From assembly GCA_002384855.1 (NCBI GenBank), contig DGBP01000079.1, positions 1 through 46,114 of the forward strand: a stretch of DNA of 46,114 nt, read 5' to 3'. The position numbers were made by a program, and so were the translations under genes. Positions within the stretch are counted from its first letter, which is position 1; each line of letters starts with the position of its first letter. Below, in pieces: positions 7,246-15,428 of the stretch. The notes under the pieces were generated by a model. The model saw nothing but the letters and a program-made list of their open reading frames with translations, did not search any database and was not told the origin of the DNA. The stretch is from Nocardioidaceae bacterium UBA4001 (GTDB lineage: Bacteria; Actinomycetota; Actinomycetes; Propionibacteriales; Nocardioidaceae).

Positions 7246-7971
7246 TCAGCCGCCGAGCAGGCCCCCGAGGCCGCTGCTCTTGCCGCTCGCCTGCTGCGGG
7301 CTCCCCTCCTTGACCGACTCGGAGGGCTGGACCAGCACGTACCCCTGCCCGCCGAACGCCATCTGCAGCAGCTCGCCGGTGCCGCCGCGCAGCAGCGACT
7401 TGACCCCACCGGTGTCGACGCGGACGTCCATGGTCACGCCGGCGGTCCACATCACCACCGCCTCCGCGTCGCCGAAGGTGGGCGCCGAGGCGACGTCGAG
7501 CGCGACCGGGTCGCCCTTGGTGGTGATCGCGACGTAGCCGGTGCCGCGCAGCGAGACGTTGTAGAGCCCGCCGGTCATCGCCGCACCCCGTGCCTGCACC
7601 CGGTGGATGTCCCACTCGATCGAGGAGGAGAAGGCGAGGATGTTGTTGCCGTTGACCGAGATCGCGTCGTTCTCGAGGTACATCACCTGCACCTCCGACG
7701 CCAGGTCGGCGACGAACAGCTCGCCGGAGCCGGTGCACTCCATCATGTCGACGCCCTCACCGGTCATCGCCTGCTTGAACATCTTGCCCAGGCCACCGGA
7801 GCCCTTGTTCTGGAAGCGCACATCGCCCTGGTAGGCGACCATCGACCCGGTCCTCGCCCACACCGGTCCGTACTGCATCTGGATCTTGAGCATCTTCTTG
7901 TTCTGCAGGGAGAACGGGTCGCTCGACGCGTTCTCCCTGAACTGCTCGAACAACGAACCGTGGATGGCCAT
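7246..7971 (-). CDS. AIM24 family protein
   Basis: The frame is open from 8124, but the natural start is ATG 7971 (MAIHGSLFEQF), preceded by GGAAGGG at proper spacing, giving 241 residues. The sequence is the beta-rich AIM24/TIGR00266 type: MLKIQMQYGPVWARTGSMVAYQGDV, a glycine-rich turn, VQVMYLENDAISVNGNNILAFSSSIEWDI, then GLYNVSLRGTGYVAITTKG and LLQMAFGGQGYVLVQPSE. The tail is a Gly/Ser-rich disordered end. AIM24 proteins form trimeric beta-barrels. The mitochondrial member helps inner-membrane organisation; the bacterial role is unknown. No signal peptide is seen. It diverges from the 8102 gene. Confidence 0.9.
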   Translation of the reverse strand: MAIHGSLFEQFRENASSDPFSLQNKKMLKIQMQYGPVWARTGSMVAYQGDVRFQNKGSGGLGKMFKQAMTGEGVDMMECTGSGELFVADLASEVQVMYLENDAISVNGNNILAFSSSIEWDIHRVQARGAAMTGGLYNVSLRGTGYVAITTKGDPVALDVASAPTFGDAEAVVMWTAGVTMDVRVDTGGVKSLLRGGTGELLQMAFGGQGYVLVQPSESVKEGSPQQASGKSSGLGGLLGG

Positions 7972-8101
7972 GCCAGTGCCCTTCCGTGCGCGGGGGTACG
8001 TCGGCCTCAGGACCGGACCGAGTCTCTCGAAACTGTATTGAGACCCGCCCCCTGCGCGTAGCGTTCGACGGAGAAACCTCGACGAATCTTCGGAGGGCAG
8101 C

Positions 8102-8521
8102 ATGGGGTTCCTGGACAAGGCCAAGGCAATGGCCGACGAGCTCGCCCAGAAGGCCGACTCCGCACTGGCGGGCTCCGGGCTGGGTGGTCCTGGCGCGGGT
8201 GCGGACAGGTACCTCCGCGACCTCGGCGTGATCGCCTACCTCGACGCAGCGGGCAGGCCGGTGCCCGAGGCGGACCGGGAGCGGGTCATGGGCGCCCTTC
8301 GTGACCTGGAGCGGCGCGGCGAGATCGGCCCGCTGACCCTGCAGACGAGCGCCGCGCAGGCGGGCGCCGTACCTCCTCCGCCGGGAAGCGTGGGTCGGAC
8401 CCCACCACCACCCGCCGCCGGCACGTTCCCGGTCGAGCAGCCGCCCGCCGCGGAGCCGCCCCGGACCGCGACCCCACCGCCACCGCCTCCCCCGTCGTGG
8501 GCGAAGGGCGAGGACGCCTGA
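8102..8521 (+). CDS. Small protein with proline-rich tail, function unknown
   Basis: ATG 8102 is preceded by CGGAGGGC. The 139-residue product opens with an amphipathic helix (GFLDKAKAMADELAQKADSALAG). A compact segment follows (YLRDLGVIAYLDAAGRPVPEADRERVMGALRDLERRGEIGPLTLQ), and from about residue 85 there is a disordered tail with PPPP, TPPPPPPP and a final SWAKGEDA. I do not recognise the family. It is divergent from the AIM24 gene and 128 bases upstream of the persulfide dioxygenase gene, which has its own promoter region. Confidence 0.8.
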   Translation: MGFLDKAKAMADELAQKADSALAGSGLGGPGAGADRYLRDLGVIAYLDAAGRPVPEADRERVMGALRDLERRGEIGPLTLQTSAAQAGAVPPPPGSVGRTPPPPAAGTFPVEQPPAAEPPRTATPPPPPPPSWAKGEDA

Positions 8522-8581
8522 CGGGCCCGAGGTCCCGGCTTCGGCACCCGGGTTGGACGTGCGGTCCAGACCGGTTGGAAT

Positions 8582-8597
8582 ATACCCACCGGGGTAT
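8582..8597. promoter_or_regulatory. CsoR/CstR-type operator
   Basis: ATACCCACCGGGGTAT is a near-perfect palindrome with the ATACCC/GGGTAT ends and G/C core typical of operators for the CsoR/RcnR/CstR repressor family. It lies about 50 bases upstream of the persulfide dioxygenase start, where a promoter should be. A persulfide-sensing CstR-like regulator is expected for this downstream gene. No such regulator gene is in the window. Confidence 0.65.
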
Positions 8598-8649
8598 GCA
8601 TTGTGACCCTAGACACCCCTCGCAGGTTCGTTGGCCAAAGGAGCCCCCC

Positions 8650-10026
8650 ATGTTCTTCGCGCAGTACTACCTCGACTGTCTGTCCCAGGCGTCCTACATC
8701 GTCGGCGACGAGACCACCGGCAAGGCCGTGGTCGTCGACCCGCGCCGTGACGTGGAGGAGTACCTGAAGGAGGCCAAGGAGCACGGCCTCGAGATCATCG
8801 GCGTGATCAACACCCACTTCCACGCCGACTTCGTCTCCGGCCACATCGAGCTGGCCAAGGAGACCGGCGCCTGGATCGGCTACGGCAAGGCCGCGCAGGC
8901 CGACTTCGAGGTCCGCTCCCTCTCCGACGGTGAGCGCATCGAGCTCGGCGACGTCGTGCTCGAGATCATGGAGACCCCCGGCCACACGCCCGAGTCGGTC
9001 AGCGTCCTGGTCTACGAGCACAAGGACGACACCGTGCCCTACGCCGTCCTCACCGGCGACGCGCTGTTCATCGGCGACGTCGGCCGCCCCGACCTGCTGG
9101 CCTCGATCGGCGTGACCGCGGACGAGCTCGGCAAGATGCTCTACGACTCGGTGCAGAACAAGCTCATGAGCCTGCCCGACGAGACGCGGGTCTTCCCCGC
9201 GCACGGCGCCGGATCGGCCTGCGGCAAGAACCTCTCCACCGAGACCCAGTCCACGATCGGCGAGCAGCGCAAGTTCAACTACGCCTGCCAGCCGATGACC
9301 GAGGAGCAGTTCGTCGCGGTGGTGACCGCCGGCCAGCCCCCGGCCCCGGAGTACTTCCTCTACAACGCGGTCCTCAACCGCAAGGAGCGCGAGCTCCACG
9401 AGGTCGGCAAGACCCTGCCCGCGCTCTCCCCGGAGCAGGTCACCGAGGCCCTCGCCGCCGGCGCCAAGGTGATCGACGCCCGCGACCAGATGGAGTTCTC
9501 CGCGGGTCACCTCAAGGGTGCGATCAACGTCCCGGTCGACGGCCGGATGGCCGAGACCGTCGGCATGGTCGTCAAGCCCGAGGACAAGGTCATCCTGATG
9601 GCCCCCGAGGGCGAGGAGCAGGAGGCCGCGATCCGCCTGGTCCGCATCGGCTACGACAACGCGATCGGCTTCGTCCCCCGCCCCGAGGCGTACATGATCG
9701 ACCACTGCATGGAGGACCAGGTGGAGCACGCCAGCCGGCTCACCCCGCACCAGGTCGAGGAGGCCGGCGAGGTCCAGGTCGTCGACGTCCGCAACGCCGG
9801 TGAGGTCGAGGGCACGGGCCTGATCCCGGGCGCGGTGAACATCCCGCTCGCCCAGCTCGCCCGCCGCGCGAACGAGCTCGACCCCGCGAAGCCCACGGTG
9901 CTCTACTGCGCCGGCGGCTGGCGCTCCAGCGTGGGTGGCAGCCTGCTGCGTCACCTCGGCTTCCAGGACGTCTCCGACATCCTGGGCGGATACGGCGCCT
10001 GGGAGGCGACCCACACCGCCGCCTGA
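8650..10026 (+). CDS. Persulfide dioxygenase (ETHE1-like) fused to two rhodanese domains
   Basis: ATG 8650 is preceded by AAAGGAG; the product is 458 residues. The N-terminal metallo-beta-lactamase fold holds THFHADFVSGH, ETPGHTPESVS and LTGDALFIGDVGRPDL, which supply the mononuclear iron ligands (two His and an Asp) of ETHE1-type enzymes. These oxidise glutathione- or low-molecular-weight-thiol persulfide to sulfite. Two rhodanese modules follow. The first (about 255-345) has VIDARDQMEFSAGHLKGAINVP but no active-site Cys (ILMAPEGEEQ). The second (about 360-455) has VVDVRN and the active loop LYCAGGWRSS. The enzyme acts in the cytoplasm in sulfide/persulfide detoxification. A CsoR/CstR-type palindrome upstream fits sulfur-responsive control. 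Whether it prefers mycothiol persulfide is not visible. Confidence 0.92.
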   Translation: MFFAQYYLDCLSQASYIVGDETTGKAVVVDPRRDVEEYLKEAKEHGLEIIGVINTHFHADFVSGHIELAKETGAWIGYGKAAQADFEVRSLSDGERIELGDVVLEIMETPGHTPESVSVLVYEHKDDTVPYAVLTGDALFIGDVGRPDLLASIGVTADELGKMLYDSVQNKLMSLPDETRVFPAHGAGSACGKNLSTETQSTIGEQRKFNYACQPMTEEQFVAVVTAGQPPAPEYFLYNAVLNRKERELHEVGKTLPALSPEQVTEALAAGAKVIDARDQMEFSAGHLKGAINVPVDGRMAETVGMVVKPEDKVILMAPEGEEQEAAIRLVRIGYDNAIGFVPRPEAYMIDHCMEDQVEHASRLTPHQVEEAGEVQVVDVRNAGEVEGTGLIPGAVNIPLAQLARRANELDPAKPTVLYCAGGWRSSVGGSLLRHLGFQDVSDILGGYGAWEATHTAA

Positions 10027-10046
10027 CGCACCTGTGAGTCACTGAG

Positions 10047-10077
10047 GAGGCGGTCCCGGTTCGTCCGGGGCCGCCTC
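10047..10077 (+). terminator. Terminator of the persulfide dioxygenase gene
   Basis: GAGGCGGTCCCGG and CCGGGGCCGCCTC pair at 12 of 13 positions around TTCGT, starting about 20 bases after the stop codon and followed by TTCGTC. Confidence 0.7.
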
Positions 10078-10106
10078 TTCGTCTGCCCCGGACCCGGCCG
10101 GGCCGG

Positions 10107-10112
10107 TAGGTT
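10107..10112 (+). promoter_or_regulatory. -10 element TAGGTT of a probably leaderless gene
   Basis: TAGGTT ends 8 bases before ATG 10121 and no Shine-Dalgarno sequence lies between, so transcription would start at or next to the start codon. Confidence 0.5.
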
Positions 10113-10120
10113 GCGCCGAC

Positions 10121-11077
10121 ATGGGACCGATCAGCCGGCGTACGGCGCTCTCGCTGCCGCTGCTCGGCGCCCTCGCCGGCTGCCTGGGCCCCGCCTGGGA
10201 CGAGCTGCCCGTCACGCACCTGACCCTCGCGACCGGCAACCCCGGCGGGGTCTTCCACCGCTACGGCCAGGCGCTGGCCGGAGTACTCCAGCGCCGCCTG
10301 CACGGCCTGACCGTCACCACGCGTCGCACCGACGCCTCGGTCCAGAACCTCCGCCTGGTCAGCGACGGAGAGTGCGACCTCGGGCTGTCCCTCGGCGACG
10401 CGGCGGCCGACGCGATCCGCGGCCGCGGCGCCTTCGCGACTCCGCTCGACGTCGTCGCCCTGACACGGATCTACGACAGCTTCGTGCATCTCGTGGTCCG
10501 TGCCGACTCCCGCGTGACCGACGTCGAGGACCTGCGGGGCCGACGCGTCGGCATCGGGTCGCAGGACTCCGGCACCCGGGTGGTCGCCACACGGGTGCTG
10601 CGGGAGGCCGGAGTCCCCCTCTCGGGGATCCGAGCCGGCTCCCAGCCGCTCGAGGAGTCCACCGAGGCGTTGCGCGACGGTGCGCTCGACGCGTTCTTCT
10701 TCGTCAGCGGCATCCCGAACCAGGCGATCGCCCGGCTGGCGACGCAGACCCGCATCCGGCTGCTCGACCTCTCGGCGCTGGTGGGGCCGCTGACCCGCAG
10801 GTTCGGGCCGGAGTACGCCGCCGGCCCCCTGCCCGCGTCGATGTACGGCCTCGAGGGGTCGGTCGACACGGTCAGCGTGAAGAACCACCTGGTGGCCCGC
10901 CCGGACCTGCCCGACGACGTCGCCTACGCCGTCACCCGTGTCCTGTTCGAGGCCCGTGACGCGGTGGACCGGCGGGCGCCGGGCGTACGCCAGCCCAACC
11001 TGGGGGCCGCCGTGTTCACATCTCCCCTGGAGCTGCACCCCGGGGCAGTGCGCTACTACCGCGAGCGGCATCCCTGA
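10121..11077 (+). CDS. TAXI family TRAP transporter solute-binding lipoprotein (orphan copy)
   Basis: The 318-residue product opens with an Arg-rich signal (SRRTALSLPLLGALAGC) whose LAGC is a lipobox, so it should be a membrane-anchored lipoprotein. The mature part is of the TAXI class: LTLATGNPGGVFHRYGQAL, ASVQNLRLVSDGECDLGLSLGDAAADAI, LVVRADSRVTDVEDLRGRRVGIGSQDSGT and a C-terminal VTRVLFEARD. It is clearly paralogous to the product at 15429. TAXI proteins deliver organic acids to TRAP permeases. This copy is separate from the permease, lies convergent to the histidine kinase gene and overlaps its 3' end by 62 bases. It may be a second binding protein or an accessory to sensing. Confidence 0.9.
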   Translation: MGPISRRTALSLPLLGALAGCLGPAWDELPVTHLTLATGNPGGVFHRYGQALAGVLQRRLHGLTVTTRRTDASVQNLRLVSDGECDLGLSLGDAAADAIRGRGAFATPLDVVALTRIYDSFVHLVVRADSRVTDVEDLRGRRVGIGSQDSGTRVVATRVLREAGVPLSGIRAGSQPLEESTEALRDGALDAFFFVSGIPNQAIARLATQTRIRLLDLSALVGPLTRRFGPEYAAGPLPASMYGLEGSVDTVSVKNHLVARPDLPDDVAYAVTRVLFEARDAVDRRAPGVRQPNLGAAVFTSPLELHPGAVRYYRERHP

Positions 11078-12419
11078 GTGACGGCAGCCGCGCCTCGACC
11101 TGCAGTCCCCCACCCCCGGCCCGGTGCACCACGAGCGAGCCGCCGACCTCCTCCAGCCGGGCGCGGACGATCGCGAGACCCAGGCCCGTCCCCGCCACGT
11201 TCTGGTGTGCCCGGCCCCGGAAGAAGCGGGCGCCGACCTTCGCCACGTCCTCGGCGTCGAGCCCGGGCCCGTGGTCGCGCACACGCACGAGGACCTCGCC
11301 GCCGAGCGGGACCACCGCCACCTCGACCGGGGACCCCGGCGCGAACTTCGCCGCGTTGTCCAGCAGCGCGTCCAGCGCCACGTCGATGAGGTCGGGAGCA
11401 CCGAGAGCCACCGTCGAGGAGGGCGCCGAGACCGTGAGCTCCTCAAACATCGGCTGCCACATAGTGCACCTGTGCCGCACCAAGGAGGACACGTCCACCG
11501 GCTCCAGCACCACCTGCTGCGCCCCGACCTGGCTGAGGTCGAGCAGCGACTCGACGATCGCGTTGAGCCGGTCGGTCTCCTCCAGCGCAGGCTCCACCGC
11601 CTCCGCGGGAGCCCCTTGGACGGCGAGGTTCTCGACGCGGAGGCGGAGCGCCGTCAACGGGTTACCCAGCTGGTGCGCGGCGTCGGCGACGAGGTCGCGC
11701 TGCTGTCGCTGGGAGGTCTCGACGTTGTCGGCCATGGCGTTGAACGACCCGGCCAACGCACGCAGCTCCGGCGGGCCGGTCCGGTGCGCGCGAGAGGACA
11801 GGTCCCCGTCGGCGAGCCGCCGCGCCGCCTCGTCGAGGTCGTGCACCGGCCGCAGGATCCAGCCGACGAACGGCACGACCAGCCCCAGACCGGTGACCAG
11901 CACCGTCGCGACGCCCGCCAGGAGCGCGAGGGCGAACGCGGCGAGGACCGCGTCCTGCACCGACCCGGTCGGCGCGACCATGACGACCGCCCCCAGCACC
12001 TGGGCGTCCCGGCCCACCGGCGACCCGATGACCATCGAGTCGTCCTCCCACGGCCACGCGATCGACGGCGGCGCCGACCCGCTGCCGGTCAGCGCCTCCT
12101 GCATCACCTCGGCCACGTCGTCGCGTCGTACGTCGGCCGAGGCACCGGCCGAGGCGACCACCTGCTGGTTGGCGTTCGTCACCACGACCGAGCCGTCGAA
12201 CACCTCGACGTAGCGCTCCAGGTCCGTGGCGAGGGCGTCGGCGTCACCGCTCTCGAGCGCCTCCTGGGAGAGCACCGCGAACCGCGTGACGTCACCGAGC
12301 CGGCTGACGAAGAGATCCTGGGTGCGCTCGTCGGCGTAGGTGGTCACCAGCGGGACCAGCAGCGTGAGCATCAACAGACCGAGCAGGCTCGTCGACACCC
12401 CGAGCAGGCGGCGGCGCAT
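11016..12419 (-). CDS. Membrane sensor histidine kinase
   Basis: The 467-residue product has a first membrane segment at about 5-27, an extracytoplasmic sensor region to about 155, a second segment at 157-187 and a HAMP linker (RPVHDLDEAARRLADGDLS) to about 237. The dimerisation/phosphoacceptor helix has His249 in DAAHQLGNPLTALRLR, and the ATPase domain shows DNAAKF (N box), DHGPGLD (G1), RFFRG (F) and GTGLGLAI (G2). Its start overlaps the response regulator stop (TGATG), so the pair is translationally coupled. The two divide a block with TAXI/TRAP genes, which suggests it senses the transported organic acid. Its 3' end overlaps the convergent binding-protein gene. Confidence 0.93.
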   Translation of the reverse strand: MRRRLLGVSTSLLGLLMLTLLVPLVTTYADERTQDLFVSRLGDVTRFAVLSQEALESGDADALATDLERYVEVFDGSVVVTNANQQVVASAGASADVRRDDVAEVMQEALTGSGSAPPSIAWPWEDDSMVIGSPVGRDAQVLGAVVMVAPTGSVQDAVLAAFALALLAGVATVLVTGLGLVVPFVGWILRPVHDLDEAARRLADGDLSSRAHRTGPPELRALAGSFNAMADNVETSQRQQRDLVADAAHQLGNPLTALRLRVENLAVQGAPAEAVEPALEETDRLNAIVESLLDLSQVGAQQVVLEPVDVSSLVRHRCTMWQPMFEELTVSAPSSTVALGAPDLIDVALDALLDNAAKFAPGSPVEVAVVPLGGEVLVRVRDHGPGLDAEDVAKVGARFFRGRAHQNVAGTGLGLAIVRARLEEVGGSLVVHRAGGGGLQVEARLPSLRDAARGSSALPRGAAPGEM

Positions 12420-13096
12420 CAGCTGCCGGGGGTCAGCGCACCGACGGCCAGGCGGTAGCCGAGCCCCCGGACCGTCTCGATGAGGCCCGGGCGGCCCAGC
12501 TTGGCGCGCACCGCGGACACGTGGACGTCCAGGGTCCTCGAGGCACCGACCCAGGCGGTGTCCCAGATCCCCTCCATCAACGCCTCCCTGGTGACCACGT
12601 CTCCCCCGGCCTGCGCCAGCATGCTGACCAGCTCGAACTCCTTCCTGGTCAGCACGACCTCGTCCTCACCGACGAAGACCTGCCGCGTGCCGTGGTCCAG
12701 CCGGAGGTCACCCACCTCGGAGACCGGCTCCATCGGGGGCTGTCGGCCTGTCCGCCGCATGACGGCCTCGATCCGGGCGAGCAGCTCGGCGAGGCGGTAC
12801 GGCTTGACCACGTAGTCGTCCACCCCGGCCCGCAGCGCGGAGACGACCATCGCCTCCTCGCGTCGCGCGGTCACCGCGATGATCGGCACGCTACTGCTCG
12901 CACGGACCTGGCGGCACAGCGCCAGACCGTCCTGGTCCGGCAGGCCCATGTCGAGCAGCACCAGGTCGACGTCCGCATGGAGGTCCAGCGCCGCGGCCGC
13001 CGTCTCGGCACGCACCACCGACAGGTGAGCACGCCTGAGCGCCGGCACGAGCGCCGCCACCACGCGGTCGTCGTCCTCCACGAGCAGGACCCGCAT
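12419..13096 (-). CDS. OmpR/PhoB-type response regulator
   Basis: The frame extends to 13309, but the family start is ATG 13096 (MRVLLVEDDDRVV), giving 225 residues. The receiver domain (1-115) has the acidic pair EDDD, the phosphoacceptor Asp in LVLLDMGLPD and the conserved Lys in VVKPYRLAEL. The winged-helix domain (about 130-222) ends with SRTLDVHVSAVRAKLG and IETVRGLGYRL. It is the first gene of the two-component pair. It diverges from the TRAP permease gene over a 106-base gap that contains a perfect palindrome, so it is the natural candidate regulator of the transport operon, comparable to TctD-type systems for tricarboxylates. That regulation is inferred from position. Confidence 0.93.
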   Translation of the reverse strand: MRVLLVEDDDRVVAALVPALRRAHLSVVRAETAAAALDLHADVDLVLLDMGLPDQDGLALCRQVRASSSVPIIAVTARREEAMVVSALRAGVDDYVVKPYRLAELLARIEAVMRRTGRQPPMEPVSEVGDLRLDHGTRQVFVGEDEVVLTRKEFELVSMLAQAGGDVVTREALMEGIWDTAWVGASRTLDVHVSAVRAKLGRPGLIETVRGLGYRLAVGALTPGS

Positions 13097-13175
13097 CCAC
13101 ACTCTCCGGGATCTCGTTGGCGGTCCGCGGAACCTCAAGACTGTGTAAAGTCTCGGAGGCGGACCCGCTGATGTG

Positions 13176-13194
13176 ACGTAGGGCACCCCTACGT
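13176..13194. promoter_or_regulatory. Perfect palindrome overlapping the TRAP operon -10 region
   Basis: ACGTAGGGCACCCCTACGT has 8-base perfect arms around CAC. Its right arm overlaps TACGTT (13190-13195), a -10-like hexamer that ends 7 bases before ATG 13203, with no Shine-Dalgarno sequence. A protein bound here would block the promoter of an apparently leaderless operon. A second imperfect repeat (AGACT...AGTCT) lies about 35 bases to its left. Confidence 0.55.
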
Positions 13195-13202
13195 TACCGC
13201 GC

Positions 13203-15380
13203 ATGCCTTCGCAGTCCGCCACCCGTGAGCGCCCGGCCCAGGTCGACGTCGACGAGATCGTCGCCGACTTCGACGAGGAGCGGCCCTCCCGCCATCTCTC
13301 CCCCCACATCGACCGGTTCGTCGGTCTGTGGAGCTTCCTGGTCGCACTCTTCGTGCTGCGTCAGGTCTTCGCACCTCTCGAGCAGGGCAGCCAGTACTAC
13401 CTCATCCTGTTCCTCGCCCTCAGCCTGCCGCTCGTGTTCCTGGCCTACCGCGCCCGGGCCCGCCGGGGCCACCACCACCAGGGCAGCGACGTGGATCCCC
13501 GGACGAGCGTCGTCGGTGAGGCCACCGAGCGGGCGAGGCCCCTGGACGACCCCGGCGTCCTCGACTGGGTGCTGTTCGGCGTGACCCTCCTGGTCGGCCT
13601 CTACCCGATCCTGCCGATCCCCGAGGGTGACCTCGGCCTCGGCGGGTTCGGCGGCTTCCTCGACCGGCAGGGGTCGCTGCTGCCCCTCGACGTGGTCGCG
13701 GGGACCGTCCTGCTCCTGCTGGTCCTCGAGGCGACACGGCGTACGACGGGGCTCATCCTGCCCGCCGTGGCCGTCTTGTTCTTCGTCTACGCCTACTACG
13801 GCGGCTACCTGCCCATCGACTGGAGCATCGCCCACATCGGGCTGAACCTCGAGCAGATCATCAACGCGCTCTACAACGAGGCGAGCGGGTTCTTCGGGGT
13901 GCCCCTCGACGTCGCGGCCACCTACATCGTGCTGTTCACGATCTACGGTGCGGTCCTCGACCGGATGGGTGCCGGGCGCTTCTTCGTGGAGTTCAGCTTC
14001 TCGCTGTTCCGCAGGTCCGGGACCGCCCCCGGCCGCACCGTCGCCACCTCCGGCTTCCTGCTCGGCACCGTCTCCGGATCGGGAACCGCCACCGCGGTGA
14101 CGCTCGGCTCCTTCGCCTGGCCGATCCTGAAGCGGGCCGGCTACCCGCGCGAGGCCGCCGGCGGCATGCTCGCCGCGTCGGGCATCGGGGCGATCCTGTC
14201 CCCGCCGACCCTGGGGGCCGCGGCCTTCATCATCGCCGAGTACCTCAGCGTCTCCTACGTCTCGGTGCTGCTCTGGGCGATCGTCCCGACCCTGCTGTAC
14301 TACCTCGGCATCTTCCTGGCCGTGGAGATCGACGCCCGGCGGTTCGGTGCGCGGCGCGTCGACCTCACCATCGGCAGCGCGTGGCGGCTGCTCGCACGCT
14401 CCGGCTACCACTTCATCAGCCTGGGCGTCATCGTCTTCTTCCTCGCCATCGACATCCCGCCCTTCCGCGCAGTCGTCTACGCCACCGCGGTCGCGGCGCT
14501 GTTCGGGCTGGCAGAAGCGGCCCTCTCCCGCCGACAGGTCGTGAGCGGCTTCGACGACCCGGACCACGAGCTCGAGCGAATGGACCTGCGGACCTCGCTG
14601 CGCGACTACCTGGCGCGCCTCTACAGCGCCCTGTCCAGCGGGATCCGGTCCGCCCTCCCCGTGGTCGCGGTCTGCGCGGCGGCCGGCGTGATCACGTCGA
14701 CCATCGCCAAGACCGGGCTGGGCCAGATCCTCTCCGAGCTGCTGGTGTCGGCCGCGGACGCGATCGCCCCTAACGACACCGCCCTGCTGATCCTGTCCGC
14801 GATCTTCTCGGCCGTGGCCATCATCGTGCTCGGCCTCGCCGTCCCGGTCACCGCGTCGTTCATCCTCAGCTGGGTGATCATCGGGCCCGCGCTGATCTCC
14901 CTGGGGGTCGGCGCCCCCGAGGTGGCAATGTTCATCTTCTACTACGCCGTCCTCTCGGAGGTGTCGCCACCGACCGCCCTGGCCGCGGTCGCCTCGGCCG
15001 CGATCACCGGCGGACGGGTCATCCCGACCATGATGCAGGCGGCGAAGTACACCCTCCCGGCCTTCCTCGCACCGCTGGCCTTCGTGGTCTCCGACAACGG
15101 CAGCCTGCTGCTGTCCCGCGGCGACCTGCCGGACATCATCTGGGCCTTCCTCGTCTGCTCCGCCGCCGTCGCCGCGCTCGCGGTGGTGAGCACCGGGTGG
15201 ATGTTCGGTCCCACTGGCGTGCTGGAGCGCGTGCTGTGCGTGCCCGCCGCGCTGCTGCTGCTCTACCTCGAGCCGCTCTCGATGGCCGTCGGCTTCACCC
15301 TCCTGGCCCTCGCGGTCGCCGTCCACCTGGTCCGCGGGAGGAGGTCGCAGCACGAGCCCTCGACCACCCCCTCCTCCTGA
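13203..15380 (+). CDS. TRAP transporter fused permease (small plus large subunit)
   Basis: The 725-residue polytopic protein has a cytoplasmic N-terminus of about 45 residues. A small-subunit-like block of about four helices follows to roughly 205, then the large DctM-like domain. Family signatures include VSGSGTATAVTLGSFAWPILKRAGYPREAAGG, GAILSPPTLGAAAFIIAEYL and LSEVSPPTALAAVASAAITGG, near-duplicated halves typical of the ion-transporter fold. Such fused permeases work with TAXI binding proteins to import organic acids using an ion gradient. The start lacks a ribosome binding site and sits 7 bases from a -10-like hexamer, so it may be leaderless. It is followed at 48 bases by its binding protein. 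Confidence 0.95.
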   Translation: MPSQSATRERPAQVDVDEIVADFDEERPSRHLSPHIDRFVGLWSFLVALFVLRQVFAPLEQGSQYYLILFLALSLPLVFLAYRARARRGHHHQGSDVDPRTSVVGEATERARPLDDPGVLDWVLFGVTLLVGLYPILPIPEGDLGLGGFGGFLDRQGSLLPLDVVAGTVLLLLVLEATRRTTGLILPAVAVLFFVYAYYGGYLPIDWSIAHIGLNLEQIINALYNEASGFFGVPLDVAATYIVLFTIYGAVLDRMGAGRFFVEFSFSLFRRSGTAPGRTVATSGFLLGTVSGSGTATAVTLGSFAWPILKRAGYPREAAGGMLAASGIGAILSPPTLGAAAFIIAEYLSVSYVSVLLWAIVPTLLYYLGIFLAVEIDARRFGARRVDLTIGSAWRLLARSGYHFISLGVIVFFLAIDIPPFRAVVYATAVAALFGLAEAALSRRQVVSGFDDPDHELERMDLRTSLRDYLARLYSALSSGIRSALPVVAVCAAAGVITSTIAKTGLGQILSELLVSAADAIAPNDTALLILSAIFSAVAIIVLGLAVPVTASFILSWVIIGPALISLGVGAPEVAMFIFYYAVLSEVSPPTALAAVASAAITGGRVIPTMMQAAKYTLPAFLAPLAFVVSDNGSLLLSRGDLPDIIWAFLVCSAAVAALAVVSTGWMFGPTGVLERVLCVPAALLLLYLEPLSMAVGFTLLALAVAVHLVRGRRSQHEPSTTPSS

Positions 15381-15428
15381 CCCACCCCCTCCCGACCCGA
15401 ACACACCGACCGACCAAGGAGCACAACC

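Noticed and set aside
8236..10014. 592-codon minus-strand frame over the persulfide dioxygenase
   Set aside because: Shadow frame rich in Val, Leu, Gly and Asp, antisense to a clear enzyme.
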